Shown here piece by piece: positions 44,397-52,014 of a DNA stretch of 64,000 bases. The notes under the pieces were generated by a model. It did no database searches, had not been told where the DNA came from, and saw nothing but the letters and a program-made list of their open reading frames with translations. The stretch spans positions 1 through 64,000 of the forward strand of contig NZ_QBKR01000009.1 in NCBI RefSeq assembly GCF_003054245.1, given 5' to 3'. How positions within the stretch are numbered: position 1 is the first letter of the stretch; each line of letters starts with the position of its first letter. The stretch is from Melghirimyces profundicolus (GTDB lineage Bacteria; Bacillota; Bacilli; Thermoactinomycetales; DSM-45169). The position numbers were made by a program, and so were the translations under genes.

Positions 44397-44579
44397 CCCT
44401 CTTTGATTTCTGAACATTTTTGGCCAACCTGCATTGTTTAAATAAGAGACAGGTTCTTCCTTTTGCCCGACGTCGGCAGATAACGAGAAAGAGGTGAGCG
44501 CCGCCGAACTCGGATCCGGGGCTTCGGTTCCCGTTTGACGTTCCATGGCCATTACGTGATGGAAGGCAGGTGCGCACCC

Positions 44580-45155
44580 ATGGGCTCCAATCCTCTTCAT
44601 CGTCTGTTCATCGCCCTTCCGCTGCCCGGTGAGCAAAAGGAATTGCTTGCCCATTGGAGCGGGCTCCTGTCGGAACGTTGGCCCTTCAAGAAATGGGTCC
44701 ATCCCTCCGATTACCATATCACGGTCCAATTTCTCGGTCCCTGCACCTTCCGTCAGCGGCGGAAAGTCAAGAATGCCTTGAAGGAACTGGCTCCCGGATT
44801 GGAACCTTTCCGTTTGAGGATCGATGGCATCGGTCATTTCGGCGTCAAAACCCGCCCCCGGATTCTCTGGGCGGGGGTGGACGGGGAATTGAACGCCCTC
44901 CACCATTTGCACGATGTGGTCATTGACGCCGTGGAATCCCTGGGCTTTGAGCGGGAAAAGCGTCCTTACCGTCCCCATATCACCCTGGCGAAAAAGTACA
45001 AGTATAACGATTTTCCCTATGAGTCGATGAACCGGGTATTCAGCCCGGACCCGGATCGGTGCGAATGGACGGTCCGGGAACTGATCCTTTACGAAACCCA
45101 CATCTACCGTTCCCCCATGTACCACCCCCTGGCCGCCTTCCGGCTGGGGGAGTAG
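44580..45155 (+). CDS. thpR: RNA 2',3'-cyclic phosphodiesterase
   Basis: This 191-aa 2H phosphoesterase opens RNA 2',3'-cyclic phosphates. Both histidine motifs are present: DYHITVQFLG (HxTV) and PHITLAKKY (HxTL). RLFIALPLPGEQ is the usual start. I chose ATG 44580 behind AGGTG; ATG 44559 is a possible earlier start. It ends in a terminator just before the queuosine cluster. Confidence 0.9.
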   Translation: MGSNPLHRLFIALPLPGEQKELLAHWSGLLSERWPFKKWVHPSDYHITVQFLGPCTFRQRRKVKNALKELAPGLEPFRLRIDGIGHFGVKTRPRILWAGVDGELNALHHLHDVVIDAVESLGFEREKRPYRPHITLAKKYKYNDFPYESMNRVFSPDPDRCEWTVRELILYETHIYRSPMYHPLAAFRLGE

Positions 45156-45163
45156 ACACAATT

Positions 45164-45184
45164 CCGCCCTTCGGCGGGCTTTTC
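45164..45184 (+). terminator. Terminator after thpR
   Basis: CCGCC (45164-45168) pairs with GGCGG (45173-45177), followed by GCTTTT. Confidence 0.7.
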
Positions 45185-45219
45185 TGTCCGTCGGTTCCTG
45201 TTCCGCCCGGGAAATGTGT

Positions 45220-45225
45220 TACACT
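45220..45225 (+). promoter_or_regulatory. Extended -10 of the que operon
   Basis: TACACT is preceded by TGT. No convincing -35 is seen. A start near 45232 would place the riboswitch at the 5' end of the transcript. Confidence 0.4.
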
Positions 45226-45249
45226 GGAGCCGGGTTGGTTTAAGCCCGC

Positions 45250-45293
45250 AAAGAGTGTCGGAAACCCACCACTCTTAAAAAAATACTAGGGGA
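45250..45293 (+). promoter_or_regulatory. Probable preQ1-I riboswitch
   Basis: AAGAGTG (45251-45257) pairs with CACTCTT (45270-45276). The loop contains TCG and AACCC, and an A-rich tail ends in GGGG that can pair with the loop CCC. This hairpin plus A-rich tail plus pseudoknot is the preQ1-I fold, close to the Thermoanaerobacter tengcongensis version. It lies directly before queD, the first gene of preQ1 synthesis here. Confidence 0.68.
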
Positions 45294-45363
45294 CCGAAAA
45301 GCATACCACTCCTCCATGGACCGGCAGTCCCACGTGGACCCGGTCCGGGAGGCTTTTCCACGT

Positions 45364-45387
45364 CCCCCTTGTCGAAAGGGGTTTTTT
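45364..45387 (+). terminator. Terminator that includes the queD ribosome site
   Basis: CCCCTT (45365-45370) pairs with AAGGGG (45376-45381), followed by TTTTTT and ATG 45389. The 3' arm AAGGGG is also the only ribosome site of queD, so the hairpin can stop transcription or hide the site. An upstream stem (CCTCC near 45311 with GGGAGG near 45350) may be the alternative structure. Confidence 0.7.
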
Positions 45388-45388
45388 C

Positions 45389-45874
45389 ATGGAATTCAAG
45401 ATACCCGATCGGGTGGAACGGCTGGGGATGGACATCGGGCGGCACGAGCTGCGCTATCACCGGAAGCGGGTGGCCGTTACCCGGGAGTTCACCTTTGACG
45501 CCGCCCACCATTTGCATCTGTACGAAGGAAAGTGCAAGAATCTTCATGGCCACACCTACCGTTTGGTGATCACCGTCAGCGGGTTTGTCGACGAAGTCGG
45601 GATCGCCGTCGATTTCGGTGAAATCAAACGGATGTACAAGGAGGAAATCGAAGAGCGGTTGGACCACCGCTACCTCAACGAAGTTCTTCCCCACATGAAT
45701 ACTTCCGCGGAAAACATGGTCGTCTGGATGTGGGAACGGTTGGACGCCCGTCTGGAACGGGATGGCTGGAAAAGTCGGGGGCACCGGCTGGAGGAGCTGG
45801 TTCTCTATGAGACTCCCACCAGTCGGGTCACGATGAAACGGGAATGGATGGAAGCGGGGGATCCGGATGAATAA
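45389..45874 (+). CDS. queD: 6-carboxy-5,6,7,8-tetrahydropterin synthase
   Basis: This 161-aa enzyme turns dihydroneopterin triphosphate into 6-carboxytetrahydropterin, the first dedicated step to preQ0/preQ1. TFDAAHHLHLYEGKCKNLHGHTY contains the zinc histidines and the catalytic cysteine. It carries about 30 extra N-terminal residues before this core. The gene opens the queDEC operon behind the riboswitch-terminator and overlaps queE by eight bases. Confidence 0.93.
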   Translation: MEFKIPDRVERLGMDIGRHELRYHRKRVAVTREFTFDAAHHLHLYEGKCKNLHGHTYRLVITVSGFVDEVGIAVDFGEIKRMYKEEIEERLDHRYLNEVLPHMNTSAENMVVWMWERLDARLERDGWKSRGHRLEELVLYETPTSRVTMKREWMEAGDPDE

Positions 45875-46595
45875 ATGGGAACTGCCGACACCGATGGAAT
45901 ACCGGGCTTGGAAACTGCCGATGGTGGAGATCTTCGAAACGGTGGAAGGGGAAGGGACGGCCGCGGGCTATCCCACCGTCTTTGTCCGGGTGTTTCACTG
46001 CAACCTCCGGTGTGCCTGGTGTGACACCCCCTACAGCTATGCCCCCGCCCGGCCGGAGTTCGAGGCGACGATTGGAGAAATTCTGGACCAAGTGAAGCGT
46101 TATCCGAGCCGGAGAATCTGCCTGACGGGAGGGGAGCCCTTGATGCATCGCGGGAAATCGGCTGCTTTATTGGCTGCCCTCGCCGATTTGGATCAGGTGG
46201 AAGATGTCCATGTGGAAACCAACGGGGCCATCGACCTGGCCCCCTTCGACCGTCTCCGCCGGGAACGGGCGGAACGGAGGGAAAAAATCCGGTTCATCAT
46301 GGATTACAAACTGCCCGCCTCCGGCGAGGCGCACCGCATGGTACGGGAGAATTTCAGGGTGTTGACGGACCGGGATGAAGTGAAGTTTGTCATCGGGGAC
46401 CGGGAGGATTTCCGTTCCGCCGTTCGCGTGGTGAAGGACTGGCACCGGGAAGGGCAAATCCTCTTCAGCCCGGTGTTTGAAACCCTGCCCCCGAGAAGGC
46501 TGGTCGAATGGGTGTTGGCGGAACCTCTTCCCCAAGTGAAGGTGAACCTGCAGCTTCATAAATGGATCTGGGATCCTGCGGAAAGAGGGGTGTAA
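45867..46595 (+). CDS. queE: 7-carboxy-7-deazaguanine synthase
   Basis: This 242-aa radical SAM enzyme contracts carboxytetrahydropterin to 7-carboxy-7-deazaguanine. The cluster motif is CNLRCAWCDTPYSY and EIFETVEGEG precedes it, as in QueE. ICLTGGEPLMH binds SAM. It overlaps queD and is followed by queC after three bases. Confidence 0.94.
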   Translation: MNKWELPTPMEYRAWKLPMVEIFETVEGEGTAAGYPTVFVRVFHCNLRCAWCDTPYSYAPARPEFEATIGEILDQVKRYPSRRICLTGGEPLMHRGKSAALLAALADLDQVEDVHVETNGAIDLAPFDRLRRERAERREKIRFIMDYKLPASGEAHRMVRENFRVLTDRDEVKFVIGDREDFRSAVRVVKDWHREGQILFSPVFETLPPRRLVEWVLAEPLPQVKVNLQLHKWIWDPAERGV

Positions 46596-46598
46596 GTC

Positions 46599-47285
46599 AT
46601 GGGTGAAAAAGCGGTGGTGATATTGAGTGGGGGACTGGACAGCACCACTTGTATGGGGTTGGCCCGGGAGGCGGGTTATGAACTGTACCCCCTCACCTTT
46701 CATTACGGGCAACGCCATGACCGGGAGGTGGAGCAGGCCCGGAAGGTGGCGGAGTATTTCGGGGTGAAGGAACACCGGGTGGTCGACATCGGTTTTCTGC
46801 GTCAGATCGGCGGGAGTGCGCTGACCGACGAAGCAATGGACGTACCCGGGCCCGACGACCCGGATGAGGAAATCCCTTCCACTTATGTTCCGGCCCGCAA
46901 CCTCATCTTTCTCTCCCTGGCCGCCGCCTACGCGGAGGTGATCGGTGCCGTGACCATCTATATCGGCGTGTCGGCGGTGGATTACAGCGGTTATCCCGAC
47001 TGCCGGCCGGAATTCATCCGCAGCATGGAGGAGACGGTCCGCCGTGCGACCAAAACCGGGATAAGCGGAAACCCGATCCGGCTGGAAGCCCCCTTGATCC
47101 GTCTCTCCAAAGCGGAGACCATCCGGGAAGGCCTTCGGCTGAAGGTTCCTTATCACTTGACCACCTCCTGCTACCGGGGCGGTGAGGTGGCCTGTGGCGT
47201 CTGTGACAGCTGCCGCCTCCGTCTGAAAGGTTTCCGCGAGGCCGGAGCAAAGGACCCGATCCCCTATTCGAAAAACGTTGGCTGA
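46599..47285 (+). CDS. queC: 7-cyano-7-deazaguanine synthase
   Basis: This 228-aa ATP-dependent enzyme makes preQ0 from 7-carboxy-7-deazaguanine and ammonia. The PP-loop is LSGGLDSTTCMGLA. Zinc is bound by four cysteines in SCYRGGEVACGVCDSCRLR. FHYGQRHDREVEQA and STYVPARNLIFLSLAA are conserved. queF, which reduces preQ0, is not in the window. Confidence 0.95.
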   Translation: MGEKAVVILSGGLDSTTCMGLAREAGYELYPLTFHYGQRHDREVEQARKVAEYFGVKEHRVVDIGFLRQIGGSALTDEAMDVPGPDDPDEEIPSTYVPARNLIFLSLAAAYAEVIGAVTIYIGVSAVDYSGYPDCRPEFIRSMEETVRRATKTGISGNPIRLEAPLIRLSKAETIREGLRLKVPYHLTTSCYRGGEVACGVCDSCRLRLKGFREAGAKDPIPYSKNVG

Positions 47286-47298
47286 AAGGAATAAGAAG

Positions 47299-47573
47299 AT
47301 GGAACCATCACCTGAAATGTTGCTGAAAATTTTCGAGGGTGGCACTTCTACAACCGGTTGGAAGGCCGAAGGTGGGATTTCACCGCATCCCAGTTTGCGG
47401 AACCCATCCATTACCAAGACCTTTCCTCCGACCGAGCGGAAGCCTTCGCCGATCCCGATCACCGGCAGTACCGTTACCTGAAGGAAGCGGTCATCATCGG
47501 AATTCAAAATGAATCCGATTGGGGTAAGTTAAAATCATCGTGGAAAGAAAAGGCAGGAGGGGACGAGGGATGA
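47299..47573 (+). pseudogene. Truncated, frameshifted YunG-like gene
   Basis: Starting behind AAAGGA, the frame first reads MEPSPEMLLKIFEG. Shifted by one base it continues GWHFYNRLEGRRWDFTASQF and then DLSSDRAEAFADPDHRQYRY. The second part matches the C-terminal half of YunG-family proteins (WHFYN and D-F-T-x-S-Q-F motifs). The N-terminal half with the expected cysteine is gone. The shifted frame ends in an ATGA overlap with pabB, so translation of it may once have been coupled to pabB. Confidence 0.62.
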
Positions 47574-48937
47574 AGACGGCGTGGACGCGTTTGGAGACAA
47601 AACCGGATGCGGTGCGGGAGGAGGCCCGGCTCACCGGGGGAGGAGACACCGTGCTCCTGGACAGCTGCGGGCGGGGGCGATACACGGTTCTGGCTTGGGA
47701 TCCGGTTTGGAAAGGCGTGTTTCACCACGGGGATCAGCCGGACGTTTTCCGGGTGTTGGACGACCTCCTGAGCGATATGACCGCATTGAAGGCTCCGTCC
47801 GACGCCCCGCCCTTCCTCACCGGGGTGCTCGGCTGTCTGGGGTATGAACTGGCCTGGGATCTGGAGAGGATTGCTCCGCCCAAGAAACGGATGACCTCCG
47901 TCCCCGACGCCGTCCTCATGATCCCCGGCAAGGTGTTGGTGACGGACGGAGAAACGGATGCCGCCTGGGTGACGGTGACGGTGCGGGAAGGGGATCCGGA
48001 AAGGGAGTTGGAGCAGCTGGTCCGGAAGCTGACCTCGGAAAAAAACCGGGAGCCATCCGGACGAAAGATGCCGGTGGAGATCCTCCGCCCCATGACCCCG
48101 GAAATCGGGCGGGAGGAATATATGCACCGGGTCCTCCGGGTCCAGGAATATATCGGACGGGGGGACATCTATCAGGCCAACCTGGCTTATCGAGTGGAAG
48201 GAGAGATGAGAGGGGACCCCCGGGGGCTCTTTGAGGCGCTCCGGAAGACCAATCCCGGAGCCTGGTCGGCTTTTTTGCGGTTCCCGGGTTTCTCTGTCCT
48301 CTCTTCTTCCCCCGAGCAGTTTTTGCGCTGGGAACGGGGATTCATCGAAACCCGTCCGATCAAGGGCACCCGCCCCAGGGGAGAGAACCCGGCGGAAGAC
48401 CGGCATTACCGGGAGGAACTGAAGATGAGCGAAAAGGACCGGGCGGAACTGGTGATGATCGTCGATCTGGAACGGAACGACTTCGGGAAGTTCTGCAAGA
48501 CAGGTTCGATCCGGGTGCCCGAACTCTTCACCATTGAAGCCCATCCGACGGTCTGGCACCAGGTGGCCCGGGTCACGGGCCGTTTTCCGGAGGAAACGGG
48601 GCCGGGGCAGATCTTTCGTCACGTCTTTCCCGGCGGCTCCATCACCGGAGCGCCCAAACTTCGATCGATGCAGGTGATCCACGAGGTGGAAAAGAGTCGT
48701 CGCGGCTTTTATACCGGTTCCATCGGATACGCGGATCCGAGAGGGACCGGTGAATGGAACATCGCCATCCGGACGATGACCTGGACCGGTGGTGAGACGG
48801 GGACCCTTTCCTACCACGTGGGCGGGGGCATCGTGGCCGATTCCGATCCCCTTCTGGAATACGAAGAAACCCGGGCCAAAGGCCGGGGGATGGAGGAAGC
48901 AATCCGACAATGGGCGGCAAAGGGGATGAAAGTGTGA
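47570..48937 (+). CDS. pabB: Aminodeoxychorismate synthase component I
   Basis: This 455-aa chorismate-binding enzyme makes 4-amino-4-deoxychorismate with a PabA partner, for folate. Typical chorismate-site segments are GDIYQANLAYR, SSSPEQFLRW, ETRPIKGTRPRG, LVMIVDLERNDFGK and FPGGSITGAPKLRSM. The PIKGT lysine is the one that attacks chorismate in PabB-type enzymes. I place the start at ATG 47570; it overlaps the YunG-like stop. No pabA is visible nearby, so the amidotransferase must be elsewhere, perhaps shared with tryptophan synthesis. Confidence 0.92.
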   Translation: MKTAWTRLETKPDAVREEARLTGGGDTVLLDSCGRGRYTVLAWDPVWKGVFHHGDQPDVFRVLDDLLSDMTALKAPSDAPPFLTGVLGCLGYELAWDLERIAPPKKRMTSVPDAVLMIPGKVLVTDGETDAAWVTVTVREGDPERELEQLVRKLTSEKNREPSGRKMPVEILRPMTPEIGREEYMHRVLRVQEYIGRGDIYQANLAYRVEGEMRGDPRGLFEALRKTNPGAWSAFLRFPGFSVLSSSPEQFLRWERGFIETRPIKGTRPRGENPAEDRHYREELKMSEKDRAELVMIVDLERNDFGKFCKTGSIRVPELFTIEAHPTVWHQVARVTGRFPEETGPGQIFRHVFPGGSITGAPKLRSMQVIHEVEKSRRGFYTGSIGYADPRGTGEWNIAIRTMTWTGGETGTLSYHVGGGIVADSDPLLEYEETRAKGRGMEEAIRQWAAKGMKV

Positions 48938-49791
48938 AGTGGATCGTGAGCGGTGAAGGAGTGGAGGAAGTCGATGCCCGGATCCCGGTGCGGGACCGGG
49001 GGGCGTTGTTCGGAGACGGGTTGTTTGAAACGTTCCGGGTGGAACGGGGGATCCCTCTTTTTTTGGAGGAGCACCTGGACCGCCTGATCCGGAGCGCGAA
49101 GACCCTCCGGTTTGCCCGGGTGCCCGGAGAGGACGAGCTGAAAGGAGCCATCCGGGAGGCCATCCGGCTGAACGGGGTGGGGAGCGGATATCTGCGCCTC
49201 ACCCTGACCCGGGGAGACGGAGGGTACGGGATCCCCTTGGACCGGCTGGACCGGCCCCGCTATTGGGTGGAAGCCGGAGAACAGCGGTTGGATCCGGGGC
49301 GGTATGAACAGGGGATCCCCGCGGTGGTTTCCTTTCCGGCGAGAAACCCCGCCTCTCCGATTTCCGGCCACAAAACCCTCCACTTTCTCGAAAGCCTCCT
49401 GGCAAAAGACGATGCGGAAAAAAAGGGAGCCCGGGAGGCGATTCTCCGGACGATGGAAGGAGACCTTTCGGAAGGGGCCTCCTCCAACCTGTTTCTCGTC
49501 ACCCGGGGAACGATCCGCACCCCGGGCCTCGATCGGGCACCGCTTCCCGGAGTGGCCCGGGCCTGGACGATCCGGACGGCGCGAAGGCTGAAACTTCCGC
49601 TGGAGGAGACCCGGCTGGAGACCGCGGAGTTGTGGAAAGCGGAGGAGGTCTTTTTCACCAACTCCACCTGGGGTCCCTTTCCCTGCCGGGAAATTGACGG
49701 ATGTCCGGTCGGCGACGGCACCCCCGGCCCCGTCACCCGTCGTCTGATCCGGGCCTGGCGGGAGGATATTGATCGGCAGACCCGGAGATGA
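48934..49791 (+). CDS. pabC: Aminodeoxychorismate lyase
   Basis: This 285-aa fold-type IV PLP enzyme releases pyruvate from aminodeoxychorismate to give p-aminobenzoate. Features are PVRDRGALFGDGLFETFRV, the PLP lysine in SGHKTLHFLES, and SEGASSNLFLVTRG. The GTG start at 48934 overlaps the pabB stop (GTGA), with AAAGGGG as ribosome site. A terminator follows, so pabB-pabC is the end of the unit. Confidence 0.92.
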   Translation: MKWIVSGEGVEEVDARIPVRDRGALFGDGLFETFRVERGIPLFLEEHLDRLIRSAKTLRFARVPGEDELKGAIREAIRLNGVGSGYLRLTLTRGDGGYGIPLDRLDRPRYWVEAGEQRLDPGRYEQGIPAVVSFPARNPASPISGHKTLHFLESLLAKDDAEKKGAREAILRTMEGDLSEGASSNLFLVTRGTIRTPGLDRAPLPGVARAWTIRTARRLKLPLEETRLETAELWKAEEVFFTNSTWGPFPCREIDGCPVGDGTPGPVTRRLIRAWREDIDRQTRR

Positions 49792-49814
49792 AAAACCGGC
49801 GGATTCGCCGGCTT
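49791..49814. terminator. Terminator after pabC
   Basis: CCGGCG (49796-49801) pairs with CGCCGG (49806-49811), preceded by an A run that would serve the convergent acetyltransferase gene. Confidence 0.75.
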
Positions 49815-49817
49815 TGT

Positions 49818-50285
49818 TCAAAGCTCTTTGACAAACAGGACGCGGTCCCTTCCGGGACCGTCGTAGTCTTTGTGGATGGGAATTTCATCTTCGGTATCCG
49901 TCGGTGCCATCCGGAAGCCGAGAGAGGTGTGGAAGGCGATGGATCCTTTGTTGACCGGAGAGGTGAGGCAGCGGACCCGACGGCATCCCCGGCAGGAAAC
50001 CGAATCGAAAAACGCTTCGTACAACCGGCGACCCAGCCCTTTTCTCCGGTGGCGAGGGTCAATCCCCACGAAGTGGACGTAGGCTTCCTCCGGCTGACCG
50101 GGTGAGATGAAACCCACCAGAAACGCGATCACTTCACCTTCCTCTTCCAGGGCCAGACTGGTGGGATGGAAGTGGTTGAAGAAGAGCTTGGGGAGCATGT
50201 CGCTTACATGCCGTCCCCCCCACCACATGTTGAGCACCCGGATGACCCGGTCGTAATCGGAAGGCCGGAGGGGTCGCATCTCCAA
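49818..50285 (-). CDS. GNAT-family N-acetyltransferase
   Basis: This 155-aa acetyltransferase starts with TTG 50285 behind AAAGGAG (ATG 50279 is in frame). The fold is visible as MRPLRPSDYDRVIRVLNMWW, GFISPGQPEEAYVHFVGIDP, the acetyl-CoA loop RHRRKGLGRRLYEAFFD, and SIAFHTSLGFRM. Its substrate is unknown. It follows a methyltransferase gene closely, and both may be one transcript. Confidence 0.86.
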   Translation of the reverse strand: MEMRPLRPSDYDRVIRVLNMWWGGRHVSDMLPKLFFNHFHPTSLALEEEGEVIAFLVGFISPGQPEEAYVHFVGIDPRHRRKGLGRRLYEAFFDSVSCRGCRRVRCLTSPVNKGSIAFHTSLGFRMAPTDTEDEIPIHKDYDGPGRDRVLFVKEL

Positions 50286-50308
50286 GGGGAACACTCCTTT
50301 TTTCAAGA

Positions 50309-50869
50309 TCAAGGCTTTTGACAGACATAAACAAAAGCACAGGGAATATTCAGGGGCACAAACCGCACGTCTTTCAAATGAAAAAGCCGACTCAACTCCC
50401 TTTTCATCTGAAGGGAATATTGATAAGTGACGAAGATGCCGCCCTTTTTCAGGGATCGGAAGATCGCCTCCAGGATGATTTCCCTCTTTTCCGGGGGGAA
50501 ATTGAAAAAGGGCAGGCTCGACAGGACACAATCGACTTGTCCGGGGGGAAAGGGCTCCCCACTTCCCAATTCTTCCGCCCGGGAGTAATGACGGTAACGG
50601 GGGAAGGTTTGCCTCAGTTTTTCGCGCAACTCCGGATCTTGTTCAAAGACCGCGACCCGACAATTCGGATGGATTTGCTCCTGGATGTGGCGGGTGAGGA
50701 CACCGGTGCCCGCCCCCAGTTCGACGAGGGTGCGGGTTTGCTGCCAGTCCACCGGTTTCAGCATGGCCTGAACCAAAAACCGGGAACTGGGCAGAACCGA
50801 ACCGATGTTTCCCGGTGACTGAAGGAATTTGGTGAAAAACAGCGTCCGTTCTGTAAAAAGGTTTTTCAT
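50309..50869 (-). CDS. SAM-dependent methyltransferase (phospholipid N-methyltransferase-like)
   Basis: This 186-aa class I methyltransferase has motif I VELGAGTGVLTRHI, acidic motif II VAVFEQDPELREKL, and DCVLSSLPFFNFP, where the usual N-P-P-F-like post-motif is SSLPF. FFTKFLQSPGNIGSVLPSS is typical of the PmtA/rRNA-adenine-methylase-like group that acts on phospholipids. Substrate not proven. ATG 50869; upstream lies a divergent-looking but unrelated short gene. Confidence 0.83.
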   Translation of the reverse strand: MKNLFTERTLFFTKFLQSPGNIGSVLPSSRFLVQAMLKPVDWQQTRTLVELGAGTGVLTRHIQEQIHPNCRVAVFEQDPELREKLRQTFPRYRHYSRAEELGSGEPFPPGQVDCVLSSLPFFNFPPEKREIILEAIFRSLKKGGIFVTYQYSLQMKRELSRLFHLKDVRFVPLNIPCAFVYVCQKP

Positions 50870-50986
50870 GTGTCTTGGAACTCCTTGTTCGGTTTAGTTG
50901 TGAATCCGGAGAAAACCCCTTATCCAAGATTACGAGTTCCATCAGGGTTCCGTTTCATCCGTTTTCACCACGGATGGACCAAGGAG

Positions 50987-51017
50987 AAAACCGCCCCTCC
51001 TCTGGGGCGGTTTTTTT
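50987..51017. terminator. Bidirectional terminator near the 51-aa gene
   Basis: CCGCCCC (50991-50997) pairs with GGGGCGG (51004-51010), with A and T runs on each side. It ends the minus-strand 51-aa gene. Confidence 0.85.
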
Positions 51018-51023
51018 CGCTGA

Positions 51024-51179
51024 TCACTCTTCCCTCCGGGGACTCTGCTGTGGGGCGGATTTCGGAAAAGGAACGCCTTCTTCTTTTTCCCCGGCACGGA
51101 CCGGTGGTTTTCTCCCGGCGTTGTTTCGCTCCGCGGGTTCCACCACGGGGCTTTTGTGACGTTCGTCGTTGGTCGGCAT
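51024..51179 (-). CDS. 51-aa charged, proline-rich small protein
   Basis: The peptide starts MPTNDERHKSPVVEPAERNN and continues with basic and Pro-rich text (GRKPPVRAGEKEEG), ending PQQSPRREE. It is hydrophilic and probably disordered. The ribosome site AAGGAGGG lies six bases before ATG 51179, and a terminator lies seven bases past the stop codon, which together make a complete small unit. I recognise no family. Confidence 0.6.
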   Translation of the reverse strand: MPTNDERHKSPVVEPAERNNAGRKPPVRAGEKEEGVPFPKSAPQQSPRREE

Positions 51180-51348
51180 GGGGCACCCTCCTTGTGCGGT
51201 TTCTGATATAAGCTTTCGTCTCCGTCGTCGGGATTATGCAAACAAGCGGTAAACCAACGGCCTGTCATAATCGGGACCGGCCCGCCATATATCAGGAGTG
51301 AGCAAGTCCTGGTCAACACCGGTCACAATCGGGAGGAGGCAAAGATCG

Positions 51349-51972
51349 ATGACGGGCTTTCCGGGAGGGAAAATGGGGTGGGGGTTGGCAATGGCGGCGG
51401 TTCTGACGCTTTACGGTTGGTTGGACTGGGACCGGGAAACTCTGGATCCCGGTCCCGATGCCATCGGGGTGAACAGTTCCCCGATTCCGGTGTTCACTTA
51501 TACCGACCAAAATGGAAAGCCCTTCGGGACAAAAGAACTGAAGGGAACTGTCTGGATGGCAAACCTCATCTACACCCGTTGTCCCGACACGGCTCCCCCC
51601 ATGACGGCCAATATGGCCCGCCTCCGGGACCGGCTGAAAGAAACCGGTCTGAATGTGAAGCTGGTCTCTTTCAGTGTGGATCCGCTCCATGACACCCCCG
51701 ATGTTCTCAAGCGCTATGCACACAACCTGAGGACCGACTCCGGCAACTGGCACTTCCTGACTGACGACAGCGAACCGGAATTCCACCGGTTCTTGAAGAC
51801 CGCTTTCGGAACTCCGGTACAGCCGCAGGACATTCCGGGGGAAGGGCCTCCCGTCATCGGTCATTCCACCCGCTTTTATCTGGTTAACGGCCACGGGAAG
51901 GTGATGTCGTCCTATGACGGACTCCGTCCGGATTACGATCAAATTCTGCGGGATGTTCATTCCCTCCAGTGA
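51349..51972 (+). CDS. SCO1/SenC-family protein with an altered copper motif
   Basis: This 207-aa thioredoxin-fold protein has an N-terminal membrane anchor (residues 10-28) and faces outward. SCO proteins deliver copper to cytochrome oxidase through a CxxxC motif and a distant histidine. Here the motif reads YTRCPDTAPPM: the second cysteine is alanine (GCT codon), while the histidine in VIGHSTRFYLVN is kept. With one cysteine it may not bind Cu(I) normally and may have another redox role. Ribosome site GGAGGAGG; start ATG 51349. Confidence 0.87.
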   Translation: MTGFPGGKMGWGLAMAAVLTLYGWLDWDRETLDPGPDAIGVNSSPIPVFTYTDQNGKPFGTKELKGTVWMANLIYTRCPDTAPPMTANMARLRDRLKETGLNVKLVSFSVDPLHDTPDVLKRYAHNLRTDSGNWHFLTDDSEPEFHRFLKTAFGTPVQPQDIPGEGPPVIGHSTRFYLVNGHGKVMSSYDGLRPDYDQILRDVHSLQ

Positions 51973-51978
51973 CGGCGG

Positions 51979-52009
51979 AACAAGACCCTTTGTCAGGAGG
52001 GGCCTTGTT
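51979..52009. terminator. Weak convergent terminator
   Basis: AACAAG and CTTGTT with adjoining CCC/GGG pair imperfectly between the SCO-like gene and the YcgQ-like gene. Confidence 0.45.
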
Positions 52010-52014
52010 TCAAG

